Source: Aestuariibaculum marinum (lineage in GTDB: Bacteria > Bacteroidota > Bacteroidia > Flavobacteriales > Flavobacteriaceae). Taken from it: a DNA stretch of 64,000 nucleotides. The DNA is taken from the NCBI RefSeq assembly GCF_014596975.1, contig NZ_JACVXD010000001.1, forward strand, positions 1 to 64,000. Reading direction: 5' to 3'. Positions 1 to 9,290 of the stretch are shown one piece after another (the stretch's first letter is position 1; each line of letters opens with the position of its first letter). A model generated the notes under the pieces. That model saw only the letters and a list, made by a program, of their open reading frames with translations. It was not told the DNA's origin and searched no databases. The position numbers and the translations under genes were made by a program.

Positions 1-19
1 TCATATTAGAGTAAGAAAG

Positions 20-80
20 AGGGACTTTAGTCCCTCGTGTAACAAACCTATGGACTTCAAGTCCATAGTGGTTTAGTTTG
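20..80. repeat. Two adjacent palindromic hairpins (REP-like)
   Basis: Two strong palindromes lie side by side just inside the window edge. The first has 7-nt arms AGGGACT / AGTCCCT (20-26 and 29-35). The second has 10-nt arms CTATGGACTT / AAGTCCATAG (48-57 and 59-68) around a single C, and its flanks CAAACC (43-48) and GGTTT (70-74) can pair further. Both share the core GGACTT / AAGTCC or close variants, which suggests a repeat unit of REP/RAYT type rather than a plain terminator, although termination of a gene left of the window is also possible. No other copy was noticed in the window. Confidence 0.5.
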
Positions 81-162
81 TTTTCTTTATTTGTAAGTAT
101 TTTATAATATAAAACAATTATATTTACCTTACTCAATCATAAAAAAGTAAGCAATTATTATT

Positions 163-732
163 TTGAGTCATAGCGAAAGTAATCATTCAGTCCAGTTAAT
201 TAAATCTCTTAAAAAAGGGGACAAAGATGCTTTTAAATCAATTTTCAATATTTATTTTAAACGTTTATGTGTTTTTGCTTTAAAGTATGTTGATGATCAA
301 TATACAGCTGAAGAAATTGTCGAAAATACTCTGCTTAAACTTTGGCAAAAACGATCGAAATTAGACAAGGTTGAAAACTTAAAATCGTATTTGTACACCA
401 TGGTTCGTAATGCCTGTGTAGATTATAATAAACAAGATAAAAGGTTAATACGCCTCGATATTAAAAAACACGAAAATGTTTCTTTAAACGATGCTTTCGT
501 GGTTGAAGAAGAAACCCATGCTGCTTTATATGCTGCTTTAGAAACGCTTCCTGAAAAATGCCGAAAGGTTTTTGAGTTGTCATGTCTTGATGGTATTAAA
601 TATAAAGATATTGCAGAGGATCTTCAAATTAGTCTTAATACCGTAAAATCGCAACGGGCAAGAGCCATATCCTTATTAAAAATATATTTAAAAGATCATC
701 CGTTTTATGCGGTTCTATTGGCTTCATTATAA
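163..732 (+). CDS. ECF RNA polymerase sigma factor (FecI-like)
   Basis: This 189-residue protein is a sigma-70 family ECF factor that would redirect RNA polymerase to the polysaccharide locus. Region 2 spans about residues 12-85 (the stretch around DAFKSIFNIYFKRL to KLWQKRS) and region 4 about 120-175, with the helix-turn-helix around YKDIAEDLQISLNTVKSQRA. The start is TTG: no ATG occurs in frame until the middle of region 2, so the TTG is the best choice, after a weak AAAAAAG upstream. The FecR gene follows 129 bp downstream, and the SusC protein beyond carries an STN domain, which is the usual arrangement for trans-envelope signalling. Confidence 0.92.
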   Translation: MSHSESNHSVQLIKSLKKGDKDAFKSIFNIYFKRLCVFALKYVDDQYTAEEIVENTLLKLWQKRSKLDKVENLKSYLYTMVRNACVDYNKQDKRLIRLDIKKHENVSLNDAFVVEEETHAALYAALETLPEKCRKVFELSCLDGIKYKDIAEDLQISLNTVKSQRARAISLLKIYLKDHPFYAVLLASL

Positions 733-861
733 ATTTTTAAAAATTTTCCATTTTTTTTCCACCCGAAAATCTTTTTAAACAGTCATATTAATAAAAGGAC
801 GTGTTTAAATGTGTTATATCTTTAAAAAACAGTGTTAAATTTTAGGATATAATTATTTCTT

Positions 862-2031
862 ATGAAAAAAATGCAAAATACAGAAAAGCAATATATAGCA
901 GAATTAATATATAAATCGATAACCCATACTTTGTCGGAATCGGAACAACAGGTATTAAAAGAGTGGCTGGAAGATAAGGAACATTTTGAGCTGTATGAGA
1001 AGATAACCAATAGCGATTATATTAAAAGTAAACTGGCTATTTATCAAAAAATTGATGCCAATAAAATATACAATGGACTGGAAAAGAGGTTGATAGAAAG
1101 TGACCAAAAGGTACGTCGTTTAAAATTAAAAAAGATACTTAGGTATGCGGCTATCGTTGTAGTTTTATTAGGAATAGGAGGTGTTTATCAATCTGGATAT
1201 TTTACTTCGCAACCAAAATTGGTGTTTCCGAATGAAAGTATTACCCTTCAATTGGAAAATGGAAATGTTAAAGTAATAAATGAAGATGGATCTTCGACAG
1301 TAACAAATTCCGAAGGAGAAGTTGTTGGCTCTCAAACAGGAAAACAACTGGTCTATACAGGAACAAATGAGCAGGAAAAACTTGTTTATAATACCTTAAC
1401 TATACCTTATGGCAAGCGTTTCGAAATTCAATTATCAGATGGTACTATTGTTAATTTAAACGCTGGAACCTCCCTTAAATACCCTGTTAAGTTTATAAAA
1501 GGAAAACAAAGAACGGTTTTTTTAAAAGGAGAAGCCTTTTTTAATGTGGCTAAAGATAAAGATCACCCTTTTATAGTAAATTCAGAGGGTCTGGATGTAC
1601 AGGTATTAGGAACACAGTTTAATATGTCGAGTTACCCCGAAGATTTAAATACAGATGTGGTGTTGGTAGAGGGCTCCGTTTATTTGTCTGCTTCGAAAGA
1701 TAAAAGCAACAGTGCAATTTTAGAACCAGGATTTAAGGGGTCTATTAATAAAAAATCTAAAGAAAAAATTTCAACAAAACCGGTTATCACAAGTATTTAT
1801 ACCGCTTGGATAGAGGGGGAGCTGGTGTTTAGGAATATTACATTTAAAGACATGTTAAAGCGCATGGAGCGTCATTATAATATCGAGATAGTAAATACTA
1901 ATTCAGTGTTAAAAGAAGAAAAGTTCAATGCCAGTTTTAGAATGGAGCCGATAGAAAAAATATTGGAGTATTTTAAAATCACATATGGAATAGATTATGA
2001 AATAAAAGACAATAAAATTCTAATTAAATAA
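862..2031 (+). CDS. FecR family anti-sigma factor
   Basis: This 389-residue inner-membrane protein would hold the upstream sigma factor inactive until the SusC STN domain signals substrate. It has a cytoplasmic N-terminal part (1-90), one membrane segment at about 92-114 (AAIVVVLLGIGGVY), a periplasmic FecR domain around 175-275 (contains FEIQLSDGTIVNLNAGTSLKYP), and a C-terminal DUF4974-type STN-like domain from about 318 (LVFRNITFKDMLKRMERHYN). Length and order are typical of Bacteroidota FecR proteins. The 129-bp gap to the sigma gene could allow separate control. Start is the ATG of MKKMQN; a second ATG three codons later is possible. Confidence 0.92.
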   Translation: MKKMQNTEKQYIAELIYKSITHTLSESEQQVLKEWLEDKEHFELYEKITNSDYIKSKLAIYQKIDANKIYNGLEKRLIESDQKVRRLKLKKILRYAAIVVVLLGIGGVYQSGYFTSQPKLVFPNESITLQLENGNVKVINEDGSSTVTNSEGEVVGSQTGKQLVYTGTNEQEKLVYNTLTIPYGKRFEIQLSDGTIVNLNAGTSLKYPVKFIKGKQRTVFLKGEAFFNVAKDKDHPFIVNSEGLDVQVLGTQFNMSSYPEDLNTDVVLVEGSVYLSASKDKSNSAILEPGFKGSINKKSKEKISTKPVITSIYTAWIEGELVFRNITFKDMLKRMERHYNIEIVNTNSVLKEEKFNASFRMEPIEKILEYFKITYGIDYEIKDNKILIK

Positions 2032-2135
2032 AATTATACCATGCCTATGATATAAAATATACCAAGAACTATTACCATCATTTCTTGTAAGAGAAAAGAA
2101 AAACTAAACTAATAACCACATTAAACTATTTAAGT

Positions 2136-5100
2136 ATGAAAAAACTTCTTAGCAAAGAAAGAAGCCACCATTCTTCTTTGAGATCACTTGATTTGAAGGT
2201 GAAACTAAGTACATTATTTATGTTTTTAGTATTTTTTACCCTTCAGGCAAATAATTCATATTCACAAAAAACGAAGTTATCTCTCGCGTTAAACGATGTA
2301 ACCGTAAGTCGGTTAATTGATGAGATTGAAAGTACCAGTGAATTTAGATTTGTATATAAAATTAATGCAGTAAACCTGACCAGAAATATTTCTATTCATG
2401 TAAAAAAACAATCGATTGCATCTATTTTAGATCAGGTTTTTGCTGAAACAGAAACAGCATATAATATTGTTGATCGACAAATTTTTCTCATAAAAAGAGT
2501 AGAAAGTGAACCTTCTACAATATCCAAGATTTCCACCGATGTTAAGCAACAGCAAAAATTAACCGTTAAAGGAAGTATTTTAGATCTTAACGGGCAACCT
2601 TTGCCAGGAGCCAATATTTTAGAAAAAGGAACTACAAATGGAACACAATCTGATTTTGACGGTAATTTTATATTAGATGTATCTAACCGAAATGCCATTT
2701 TAACAATTTCGTATGTTGGTTTCAAGCCCAAAGAGGTTAATGTCTCAGGGCAAACCGTATTAAAAATTACTTTAGAAGAAGAAACTGCAGCTTTAGAAGA
2801 GGTTGTGTTAATAGGTTATGGTGTTCAAAAGAAAGCTTTAGTAACTGGTGCAAGTGTTCAGGTTAGTGGTGAGAATTTAGAAAAAATGAACACGGTTAAT
2901 GCGCTTCAAGCTATGCAGGGGCAAACTCCAGGAGTACAGATTACCTCAACATCAGGACAGCCAGGAGAAAGCTTAAATGTTGTAATTAGAGGGGTTGGTT
3001 CTACTGCAGGAAGCACACCACTTTATGTTGTTGATGGTATTTTAACAGGTGATATATCGTATTTAAACAACTCTGATATAGAGTCAATATCTGTACTAAA
3101 AGATGCGGCCTCGGCAGCCATTTATGGATCTCAGGCCTCAAACGGGGTTATCTTAGTTTCTACAAAAAAAGGGAAAAGAGGTTCTGCAGCACAGCTTACT
3201 TTTGATCAGTTTTATGGATTACAGTCTGTGGCAAGAAAAATAGATTTATTAAATGCCAAAGAGTATGCCGTAATGTTAAATGAAGCTGCTGTAAATTCAG
3301 GTAAGAATCCTTATTTTACAAATGATGAAATAGCAAATTTGAGAGAAGGAACCAATTGGATGGATGAGATGTTTGTCGATAATGCGGTGACTCAAAATTA
3401 TTCGTTAGGGGTTTCAGGAGGAACCGAAGCTTCGGTGTATTCCGGTTCGCTTTCATATTTAGGACAGGAAGGTGTTGTTGGTGGTAAAGATTTATCAAAC
3501 TACGAACGATATAACTTCAGATTTAATTCAGAACATAAGCTTTATAATGATGTATTAACGGTTGGTGAAAATTTAAGTTTTGCCTACATCAATCAAAATG
3601 GTATTAGTGTAGGAAATCAATATAATAACGCTTTAAGAAGCGCTTTTAGAGTTAGTCCTTTACTGCCAATGTATGATGATAATGGTAATTATTACAATAC
3701 ATTTAATGATACAGACCCTTGGTTAAATGGATCTTCTAATCCATATGCGGAAATGATTTACAATAACCAGAATGAAAGTAATAACCAAAAGCTTTTAGGT
3801 AATGTATATCTGCAAATTGAACCAATTAAAAATTTAACTTTTAAAACAACTTTAGGCTTAGATTATTACGCAGGGGAAGGACATTCTTATAGTCCCATAT
3901 ATGAATTATCCATCTATTCTTTTAGAAGACAAAATGGAACTTCCCAAAGCATGAATAAAGGAAAGTCACTTACCTGGGATAATTTGCTAACCTATAAATT
4001 CGACGTTGCCGAAAATCATCATTTTGAAACCATGGTGGGATCATCTTCCATAAATTATGATGGTACTTATATTAGTGGTTCTAACGTAGATAATGTGTTT
4101 AGTGGATTAAATAATGCCTGGTTAGATAATACAACCAATAAATTAGGTGCGCCTTTAATGAGTCTTGGAGGTGGAAAATCTGAAAATAAAAGAATGTCTT
4201 ATTTTGGAAGATTAAATTATAACTTTAGAGACAAATACCTGCTTAATGCGACTTTTAGAGCAGACGGATCTTCAAATTTTCATCCAGACAATCAATGGGG
4301 GTATTTCCCATCAGTTTCCGGAGGTTGGGTGGTATCCAATGAGGAATTTTTAAGTAACTCCAATGCTGTTAATTTCCTGAAGTTGAGAGTAAGCTGGGGA
4401 CAAGTAGGGAACCAGAATGTTGGAGCTTTTCAATATTTAGCCCCAATAAAAACCGATAATACCAACTATATTTTTGGTGGTGAAGAAGGTGTATTAACAC
4501 CGGGAGCTTACCCCAATAGATTGCCAAACCCTGATTTAAAATGGGAAACATCTGAACAAATAAACATTGGTTTTGATGCGCGTTTTTTCAATAATAATTT
4601 GAGTTTAAATTTTGATTGGTATGAAAAAACGAATAAAGATTGGTTGATTTTGGCACCAATTTTAGCAACTGCGGGAGCCGATGCCCCTTACATTAATGGA
4701 GGAAATGTAATAAATACTGGTGTAGAGTTAGCTTTGAGTTATCAAAATCGCATAGGTGATTTTAACTATACTATTGCTGCCAATGGAGCTTATAACAAAA
4801 ACGAAGTGGGTAAAATACCAACAGCAGATGGTATTATTCACGGATTAAGCAATGAGTTATATGATAATTCACAGGAGTTTTATCGTGCCCAAGATGGGTA
4901 TCCATTAGGATATTTCTGGGGATATAAAACGGCTGGAGTTTTTCAAAATCAAGAAGAAATAAACAATAGTCTACAACCTAATGCAGCACCAGGAGATATT
5001 ATCTATGCAGATGTTAATGGAGATAATATTATAAACAGTGAAGATAAAACCGAGATTGGAGACCCAAATCCAGATTTTACATATGGATTTACGTTTTCAG

Positions 5101-5567
5101 GAAATTATGGGGCTTTTGATTTTTCGTTGACAGCAAACGGCGTTGCAGGAAATCAAATCGTGCAATCGTATAGAAACCCTGGAGCTTTTGGAAATTACAC
5201 TTCAGCAATTTTACAACGATGGACAGGTGAAGGATCTTCTAACACCATGCCTAGAGTTACCGAAGATGGAAGGAACTTTAGTCAGTTTTCAGATTTATAT
5301 GTCCAGGATGGCGATTTCTTAAGATTATCTAATTTAACTTTCGGTCTTGATCTAGCAAAAATTAAACAAAGTAATAAGTTTTTTGCAAAGGAATTCAGAA
5401 TTTATTTTTCAGCTTTAAACTTATACACATTTACTAAGTATGATGGAATGGATCCTGAAATAGGGTTTGGTTCTTCCGATAGTACCCAAAGCTTTTCTTC
5501 GGGGGTTGATGTCGGGTATTACCCAAGACCGCGAACCTTTATGATGGGATTAAATGTTAAACTTTAA
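2136..5567 (+). CDS. susC-like: SusC/RagA TonB-dependent outer-membrane glycan transporter with STN domain
   Basis: This 1143-residue protein imports oligosaccharides across the outer membrane using TonB energy. After a signal sequence ending near SYSQ (about residue 44) it has an STN domain (about 48-105, LSLALNDVTVSRLIDEIE), a carboxypeptidase-D-like domain (about 142-220, VKGSILDLNGQPLPGAN), a plug (about 230-345) and a 22-stranded barrel to the C-terminus. The STN domain links it to the FecI/FecR pair upstream. SusD starts 12 bp after the stop, so the two are cotranscribed and should form the usual bucket-and-lid complex. Confidence 0.96.
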   Translation: MKKLLSKERSHHSSLRSLDLKVKLSTLFMFLVFFTLQANNSYSQKTKLSLALNDVTVSRLIDEIESTSEFRFVYKINAVNLTRNISIHVKKQSIASILDQVFAETETAYNIVDRQIFLIKRVESEPSTISKISTDVKQQQKLTVKGSILDLNGQPLPGANILEKGTTNGTQSDFDGNFILDVSNRNAILTISYVGFKPKEVNVSGQTVLKITLEEETAALEEVVLIGYGVQKKALVTGASVQVSGENLEKMNTVNALQAMQGQTPGVQITSTSGQPGESLNVVIRGVGSTAGSTPLYVVDGILTGDISYLNNSDIESISVLKDAASAAIYGSQASNGVILVSTKKGKRGSAAQLTFDQFYGLQSVARKIDLLNAKEYAVMLNEAAVNSGKNPYFTNDEIANLREGTNWMDEMFVDNAVTQNYSLGVSGGTEASVYSGSLSYLGQEGVVGGKDLSNYERYNFRFNSEHKLYNDVLTVGENLSFAYINQNGISVGNQYNNALRSAFRVSPLLPMYDDNGNYYNTFNDTDPWLNGSSNPYAEMIYNNQNESNNQKLLGNVYLQIEPIKNLTFKTTLGLDYYAGEGHSYSPIYELSIYSFRRQNGTSQSMNKGKSLTWDNLLTYKFDVAENHHFETMVGSSSINYDGTYISGSNVDNVFSGLNNAWLDNTTNKLGAPLMSLGGGKSENKRMSYFGRLNYNFRDKYLLNATFRADGSSNFHPDNQWGYFPSVSGGWVVSNEEFLSNSNAVNFLKLRVSWGQVGNQNVGAFQYLAPIKTDNTNYIFGGEEGVLTPGAYPNRLPNPDLKWETSEQINIGFDARFFNNNLSLNFDWYEKTNKDWLILAPILATAGADAPYINGGNVINTGVELALSYQNRIGDFNYTIAANGAYNKNEVGKIPTADGIIHGLSNELYDNSQEFYRAQDGYPLGYFWGYKTAGVFQNQEEINNSLQPNAAPGDIIYADVNGDNIINSEDKTEIGDPNPDFTYGFTFSGNYGAFDFSLTANGVAGNQIVQSYRNPGAFGNYTSAILQRWTGEGSSNTMPRVTEDGRNFSQFSDLYVQDGDFLRLSNLTFGLDLAKIKQSNKFFAKEFRIYFSALNLYTFTKYDGMDPEIGFGSSDSTQSFSSGVDVGYYPRPRTFMMGLNVKL

Positions 5568-5579
5568 AAACTAGAAAAG

Positions 5580-7169
5580 ATGAAAAATTTATATTTATAC
5601 ATATTAGGTTTAGGAGTTTTAACTTTAGGATCATGTAGTTTAGACACCGAGCCGTATACAGAACAAACCGATACCACATTTTATTTAAATATTAATGATG
5701 CCAAATCGGCTTTAGTAGGTTGTTATGATGGTCTACAGGTAGTTTCCGGCGCATCCGGACTAGGCGTTCCGGTGGCTAGTGAAGTAATGTCCGACAACTG
5801 TTTTGGAGGAACTGGTAATGCCGATGGTTACAACTATGCAGCTATCGATGAGTTTGATATTAGTCGAGCACCGTCTTATGTCGATTTATACAATAGCAAC
5901 TGGATTAATTATTATAAAGCCTTATATCGATGCAACGTGTTTTTATCTAAAATGGACCAAATTAATTGGGAAGGCGATGAGGCTTTAAGAAACACTTATG
6001 AGTCTGAAGTTCGATACATACGTGCTTATTTATATTTCGAAATGGTTAGACTTTGGGGGAACATTCCATTAATAACTGTGCCTACAACAGAAAATGTTCC
6101 TCAGGCGAATCCAGATGAAGTATATACAGTAATTGCCGAAGATTTATCGTTTGCTGCAGAGAATTTACCATCCGATGCCTATACTTCAGTTGAAACTGGT
6201 AGAGTTACTAAATGGGCTGCAAAATCGTTATTAGCGCGTGTGTTTTTATACTATACAGGATATTATAGCGCAACAGATTTGGTGGGAGTAGTTACAAAAT
6301 CTCAGGCTTTAGCTCATGTTGAAGATGTTATTTCTTCCAGTGGTCATGATTTGGTTAGTGATTTTTCAACGCTTTGGCCAGCTGCATCAGTGGAGAACTT
6401 TGCAGGAGAAGATAACAAGGAGGTTGTTTTTTCAATTCGTTACACCTATACGAGTGATTATAATGGAAATACCGATGGAAATCACTGGTTAGTTATGTTT
6501 GGTATGCGTGAGTTTACTTGGTTGCCTTATGGTAGTGGTTGGGGTATTACAGTAAATCCTAAATTATGGAATGCTTACGATGAAAACGATACTAGAAGAA
6601 CGGCAAGTATAATTAGTATTGAGGATGAAGAAATTCCGTTTGATAAAATTGATAATCAGCGTGAATATACGGGGTATTATAATAAAAAGTATACACCAAT
6701 GTCTATGGTAGATGAAGATGGTAATGTGGTATCTTCCGTTAACCAATATGGAGTGAGTGATTTTCAAATTAATCAATATCAGGATTATGTAGTGATGCGT
6801 TATGCCGATGTTCTTTTAATGGCTGCCGAATTAGGAAGCTCTAATGCTCAGGCCTATTTCGATAAAGTAAGACAACGTGCTTATCAATCTAACTTTGTGT
6901 CAAAAACAGTTACTCAAGCTAATATTTTAGAAGAGCGCTATTTAGAGTTCGCTTTAGAAGGTGTTAGATACTGGGATTTATTAAGACAAGGGGTTAGCAC
7001 CGCAGCAGCGACTATTGCAGAGTCTACAACACTTTTAAGTGGTGGAGTAGAAGAAACTAAAAATATTTCTGCAAGTAATATTGAAAAAACCAAAGGATTA
7101 CAGCAAATACCTAACACACAAATAACACTGTCTAGTGGTGTTTTAAATCAAAATACAGGCTGGGAATAA
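5580..7169 (+). CDS. susD-like: SusD/RagB outer-membrane glycan-binding lipoprotein
   Basis: This 529-residue lipoprotein forms the lid of the SusC transporter and binds the glycan at the cell surface. It has a lipoprotein signal with Cys19 in LGSC and the characteristic SusD helical TPR region (SEVRYIRAYLYFEMVRLWGNIPL, residues about 140-162) and C-terminal motif ERYLEFALEGVRYWDLLRQG (about 448-467). Length is normal. It follows SusC by 12 bp and precedes the PKD lipoprotein by 21 bp. Confidence 0.96.
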   Translation: MKNLYLYILGLGVLTLGSCSLDTEPYTEQTDTTFYLNINDAKSALVGCYDGLQVVSGASGLGVPVASEVMSDNCFGGTGNADGYNYAAIDEFDISRAPSYVDLYNSNWINYYKALYRCNVFLSKMDQINWEGDEALRNTYESEVRYIRAYLYFEMVRLWGNIPLITVPTTENVPQANPDEVYTVIAEDLSFAAENLPSDAYTSVETGRVTKWAAKSLLARVFLYYTGYYSATDLVGVVTKSQALAHVEDVISSSGHDLVSDFSTLWPAASVENFAGEDNKEVVFSIRYTYTSDYNGNTDGNHWLVMFGMREFTWLPYGSGWGITVNPKLWNAYDENDTRRTASIISIEDEEIPFDKIDNQREYTGYYNKKYTPMSMVDEDGNVVSSVNQYGVSDFQINQYQDYVVMRYADVLLMAAELGSSNAQAYFDKVRQRAYQSNFVSKTVTQANILEERYLEFALEGVRYWDLLRQGVSTAAATIAESTTLLSGGVEETKNISASNIEKTKGLQQIPNTQITLSSGVLNQNTGWE

Positions 7170-7190
7170 TAACTAAACTAATTATTAAAG

Positions 7191-9122
7191 ATGAAAAAAA
7201 ATAAAATATTTATAGCTTTAATGTTGATGTTGGGTATTGCTTACCTAGCTTCATCTTGTGAGCCGGAAACCTATTCTTTAGGTAAGTTGCCTGATAAATC
7301 TGAAATAAAATTTGAAATTTCTCAGGATTTTTCAGTAGATCCAGGAGGTAACACTGTAAACATGACGAATCTTACTGATGGTGTTACTCTTACCTGGGAT
7401 TACGGTACAGGAAGATCTAGTAAAAAGGAAGAAACAGTAAAATATGCGTTTAAAGGCGATTATACTATTAAAATAACGGCAGTAACCGCTGGAGGTTTGG
7501 TAGAGTTAGATCCTGTAACCGTTACAGTAACCGATGATAATTTAAATTATGTAAATGATCCTTTATGGAATCTACTTTCTGGAGGCGTAGGTAATTCTAA
7601 GACTTGGCTTTTAGATTTGGATGCGGATGGAGTGTCTAAATACTTTGCTGGCCCCATGTATTTTTATGGTACAGATAATGGCTGGTTAGAAGGTGGCGAC
7701 GAAGGTTGTTATGGAGATGATTGTTGGAATTGGAGTCCAGACTGGAATGGAAATGAGTGGATTGCTGCTCAGGGAGATTATGGTACCATGACGTTTAGTT
7801 TAGACGGCGGCCCGTTTTTAACTACAAATCATTTAATGATGCCAGGTTATGGAGAAGAATCTGGAACATACTTTTTAGATGTTGATGCAAAGACACTCTC
7901 AACAACAGATGCAACTATATTACATACTAACGAAAACGATGCCTGTGTAGATAATTGGGGAAGTATGAAGTTATTTTCAATTACAGAAAACACCTTACAA
8001 TTAGGAGTTTTAAGAAAAGACAGTTGTGATGGAGCAGCAATTTTAGTCTTCAACTTTATTTCTAAAGATTATAATGATAACTGGGTACCTGAAAATGTGC
8101 CAGATCCAACACCAGATATTGATTTAAATGGAGGTACAGTAGATGATTTATTATCTACAACAACAACCACAACAAAAACCTGGTATTTAAGCCCAGATAG
8201 TCCTTTCGATTGGACTGACTTAAACGGAACGTTGTTAAATGGTTGGCAAACTGCTGCCGATTACGAGGCTGCCGGTTGGCCAGGGTATACTTCTGCAGAT
8301 CAGTCAACAGTAATAAACAATAAAATTACGTTTTCTAACGATGGTACTGTAACAACAATTGATAGTAATGGAACAGAAATGTCTGGAACTTATACAACAG
8401 ATCAATCAACTAATATAATTTCCTTTGAAGGTATAACACCTTATTTCCCAATAGGCGAATCTTGGGCAACTGTAGGGACCACATCAGAAAATCAATGGAA
8501 AATTGTTAAAACCGCTACTGCAGGTTCTGTAGTGACCGATATTTGGTTTGGTAAACGAGATGAGTCTGGTAAAGATGAGTATATGGTATTCCATTTTGTT
8601 TTAGATTCTGGAGATACAGATCCTGATGCCGAAATAAAGTCAATTTTAACCAGTAACACCTGGGTATTAGATTCTAATAGAACTTACGATGTAGCAACCA
8701 GTTACGGTGCTTTGCAAGGGCCTACAATTTATTCCGATTTTGCAACCTGGGCCTGGAATCCATTACCAGGAGAACAGTATGCAGCCGGAGATGTAGGGGT
8801 TGATTATGGTGACATGACGTTTAATGCCGATGGCACTATGGTTGTTAACCAGTGGGCAGATACGGGATCTATGGTGCAGTTAACAGGAAACTGGAGCGTA
8901 ACAGATGGCGAATTAACCATAACAGCCGAAATGTTGCACCCATGGTCAGCAACTCATGAGGTAAACGGAAGCCTTGTTGGTGACAATTATGTCGCAGACT
9001 GGACGGCAATTAGAACCTTTAAAATTGAAACTGGAGCTTTGTTACTCCAAGCAAATAGAGATCCTGCCGGGTCTGGAGAAGATGCCTTTTGGATTACCTG
9101 GGTATTTGTTCCTAAATCATAA
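7191..9122 (+). CDS. PKD-domain surface glycan-binding lipoprotein (SGBP candidate)
   Basis: This 643-residue lipoprotein (Cys23 in ASSC) sits third in the susCD operon, the place normally held by surface glycan-binding proteins. Residues about 38-112 form a PKD-like beta domain (GVTLTWDYGTGRSS, YTIKITAVTAGG). The rest appears to be three related beta modules starting near residues 135, 327 and 486. Each opens with a (K/N)TW.L motif; the first and third have a GD(Y/M)TF.DG stretch and the second a TFSNDGT equivalent; SGTY or TGNW follows in each. No catalytic motif is seen. The exact ligand is unknown; binding of the xyloglucan backbone is inferred from position. Confidence 0.85.
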   Translation: MKKNKIFIALMLMLGIAYLASSCEPETYSLGKLPDKSEIKFEISQDFSVDPGGNTVNMTNLTDGVTLTWDYGTGRSSKKEETVKYAFKGDYTIKITAVTAGGLVELDPVTVTVTDDNLNYVNDPLWNLLSGGVGNSKTWLLDLDADGVSKYFAGPMYFYGTDNGWLEGGDEGCYGDDCWNWSPDWNGNEWIAAQGDYGTMTFSLDGGPFLTTNHLMMPGYGEESGTYFLDVDAKTLSTTDATILHTNENDACVDNWGSMKLFSITENTLQLGVLRKDSCDGAAILVFNFISKDYNDNWVPENVPDPTPDIDLNGGTVDDLLSTTTTTTKTWYLSPDSPFDWTDLNGTLLNGWQTAADYEAAGWPGYTSADQSTVINNKITFSNDGTVTTIDSNGTEMSGTYTTDQSTNIISFEGITPYFPIGESWATVGTTSENQWKIVKTATAGSVVTDIWFGKRDESGKDEYMVFHFVLDSGDTDPDAEIKSILTSNTWVLDSNRTYDVATSYGALQGPTIYSDFATWAWNPLPGEQYAAGDVGVDYGDMTFNADGTMVVNQWADTGSMVQLTGNWSVTDGELTITAEMLHPWSATHEVNGSLVGDNYVADWTAIRTFKIETGALLLQANRDPAGSGEDAFWITWVFVPKS

Positions 9123-9129
9123 AATTAAA

Positions 9130-9162
9130 ATCCGGGGATGTGCTGTTGGTAAATCCCCGGAT
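9130..9162 (+). terminator. Intercistronic hairpin between glycan-binding protein and GH31
   Basis: Perfect 9-nt arms ATCCGGGGA (9130-9138) and TCCCCGGAT (9154-9162) enclose a 15-nt loop, starting 8 nt after the stop of the PKD lipoprotein. No T-run follows, so it looks more like an mRNA-stabilising or attenuating hairpin separating the binding/transport genes from the enzyme genes than a full terminator. Confidence 0.6.
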
Positions 9163-9290
9163 AATCTAAAAATACATTTATCTAGTAACAGTATGAAGCG
9201 AATTAAATAAATCTTATAAGGTTTGTTTACAGGATTCCGTTGCATTTTTTGTACTAAAAATAGAGAGTGTATTAAAGTAAATGCTACCAA

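Noticed and set aside
1..162. Promoter for the sigma gene
   Set aside because: Several AT-rich stretches resemble a -7 box, but none has the TAnnTTTG form at a sensible distance.
8974..9210. 78-codon plus-strand frame crossing the end of the glycan-binding protein
   Set aside because: It is an alternative frame of the real gene running into the intergenic hairpin.
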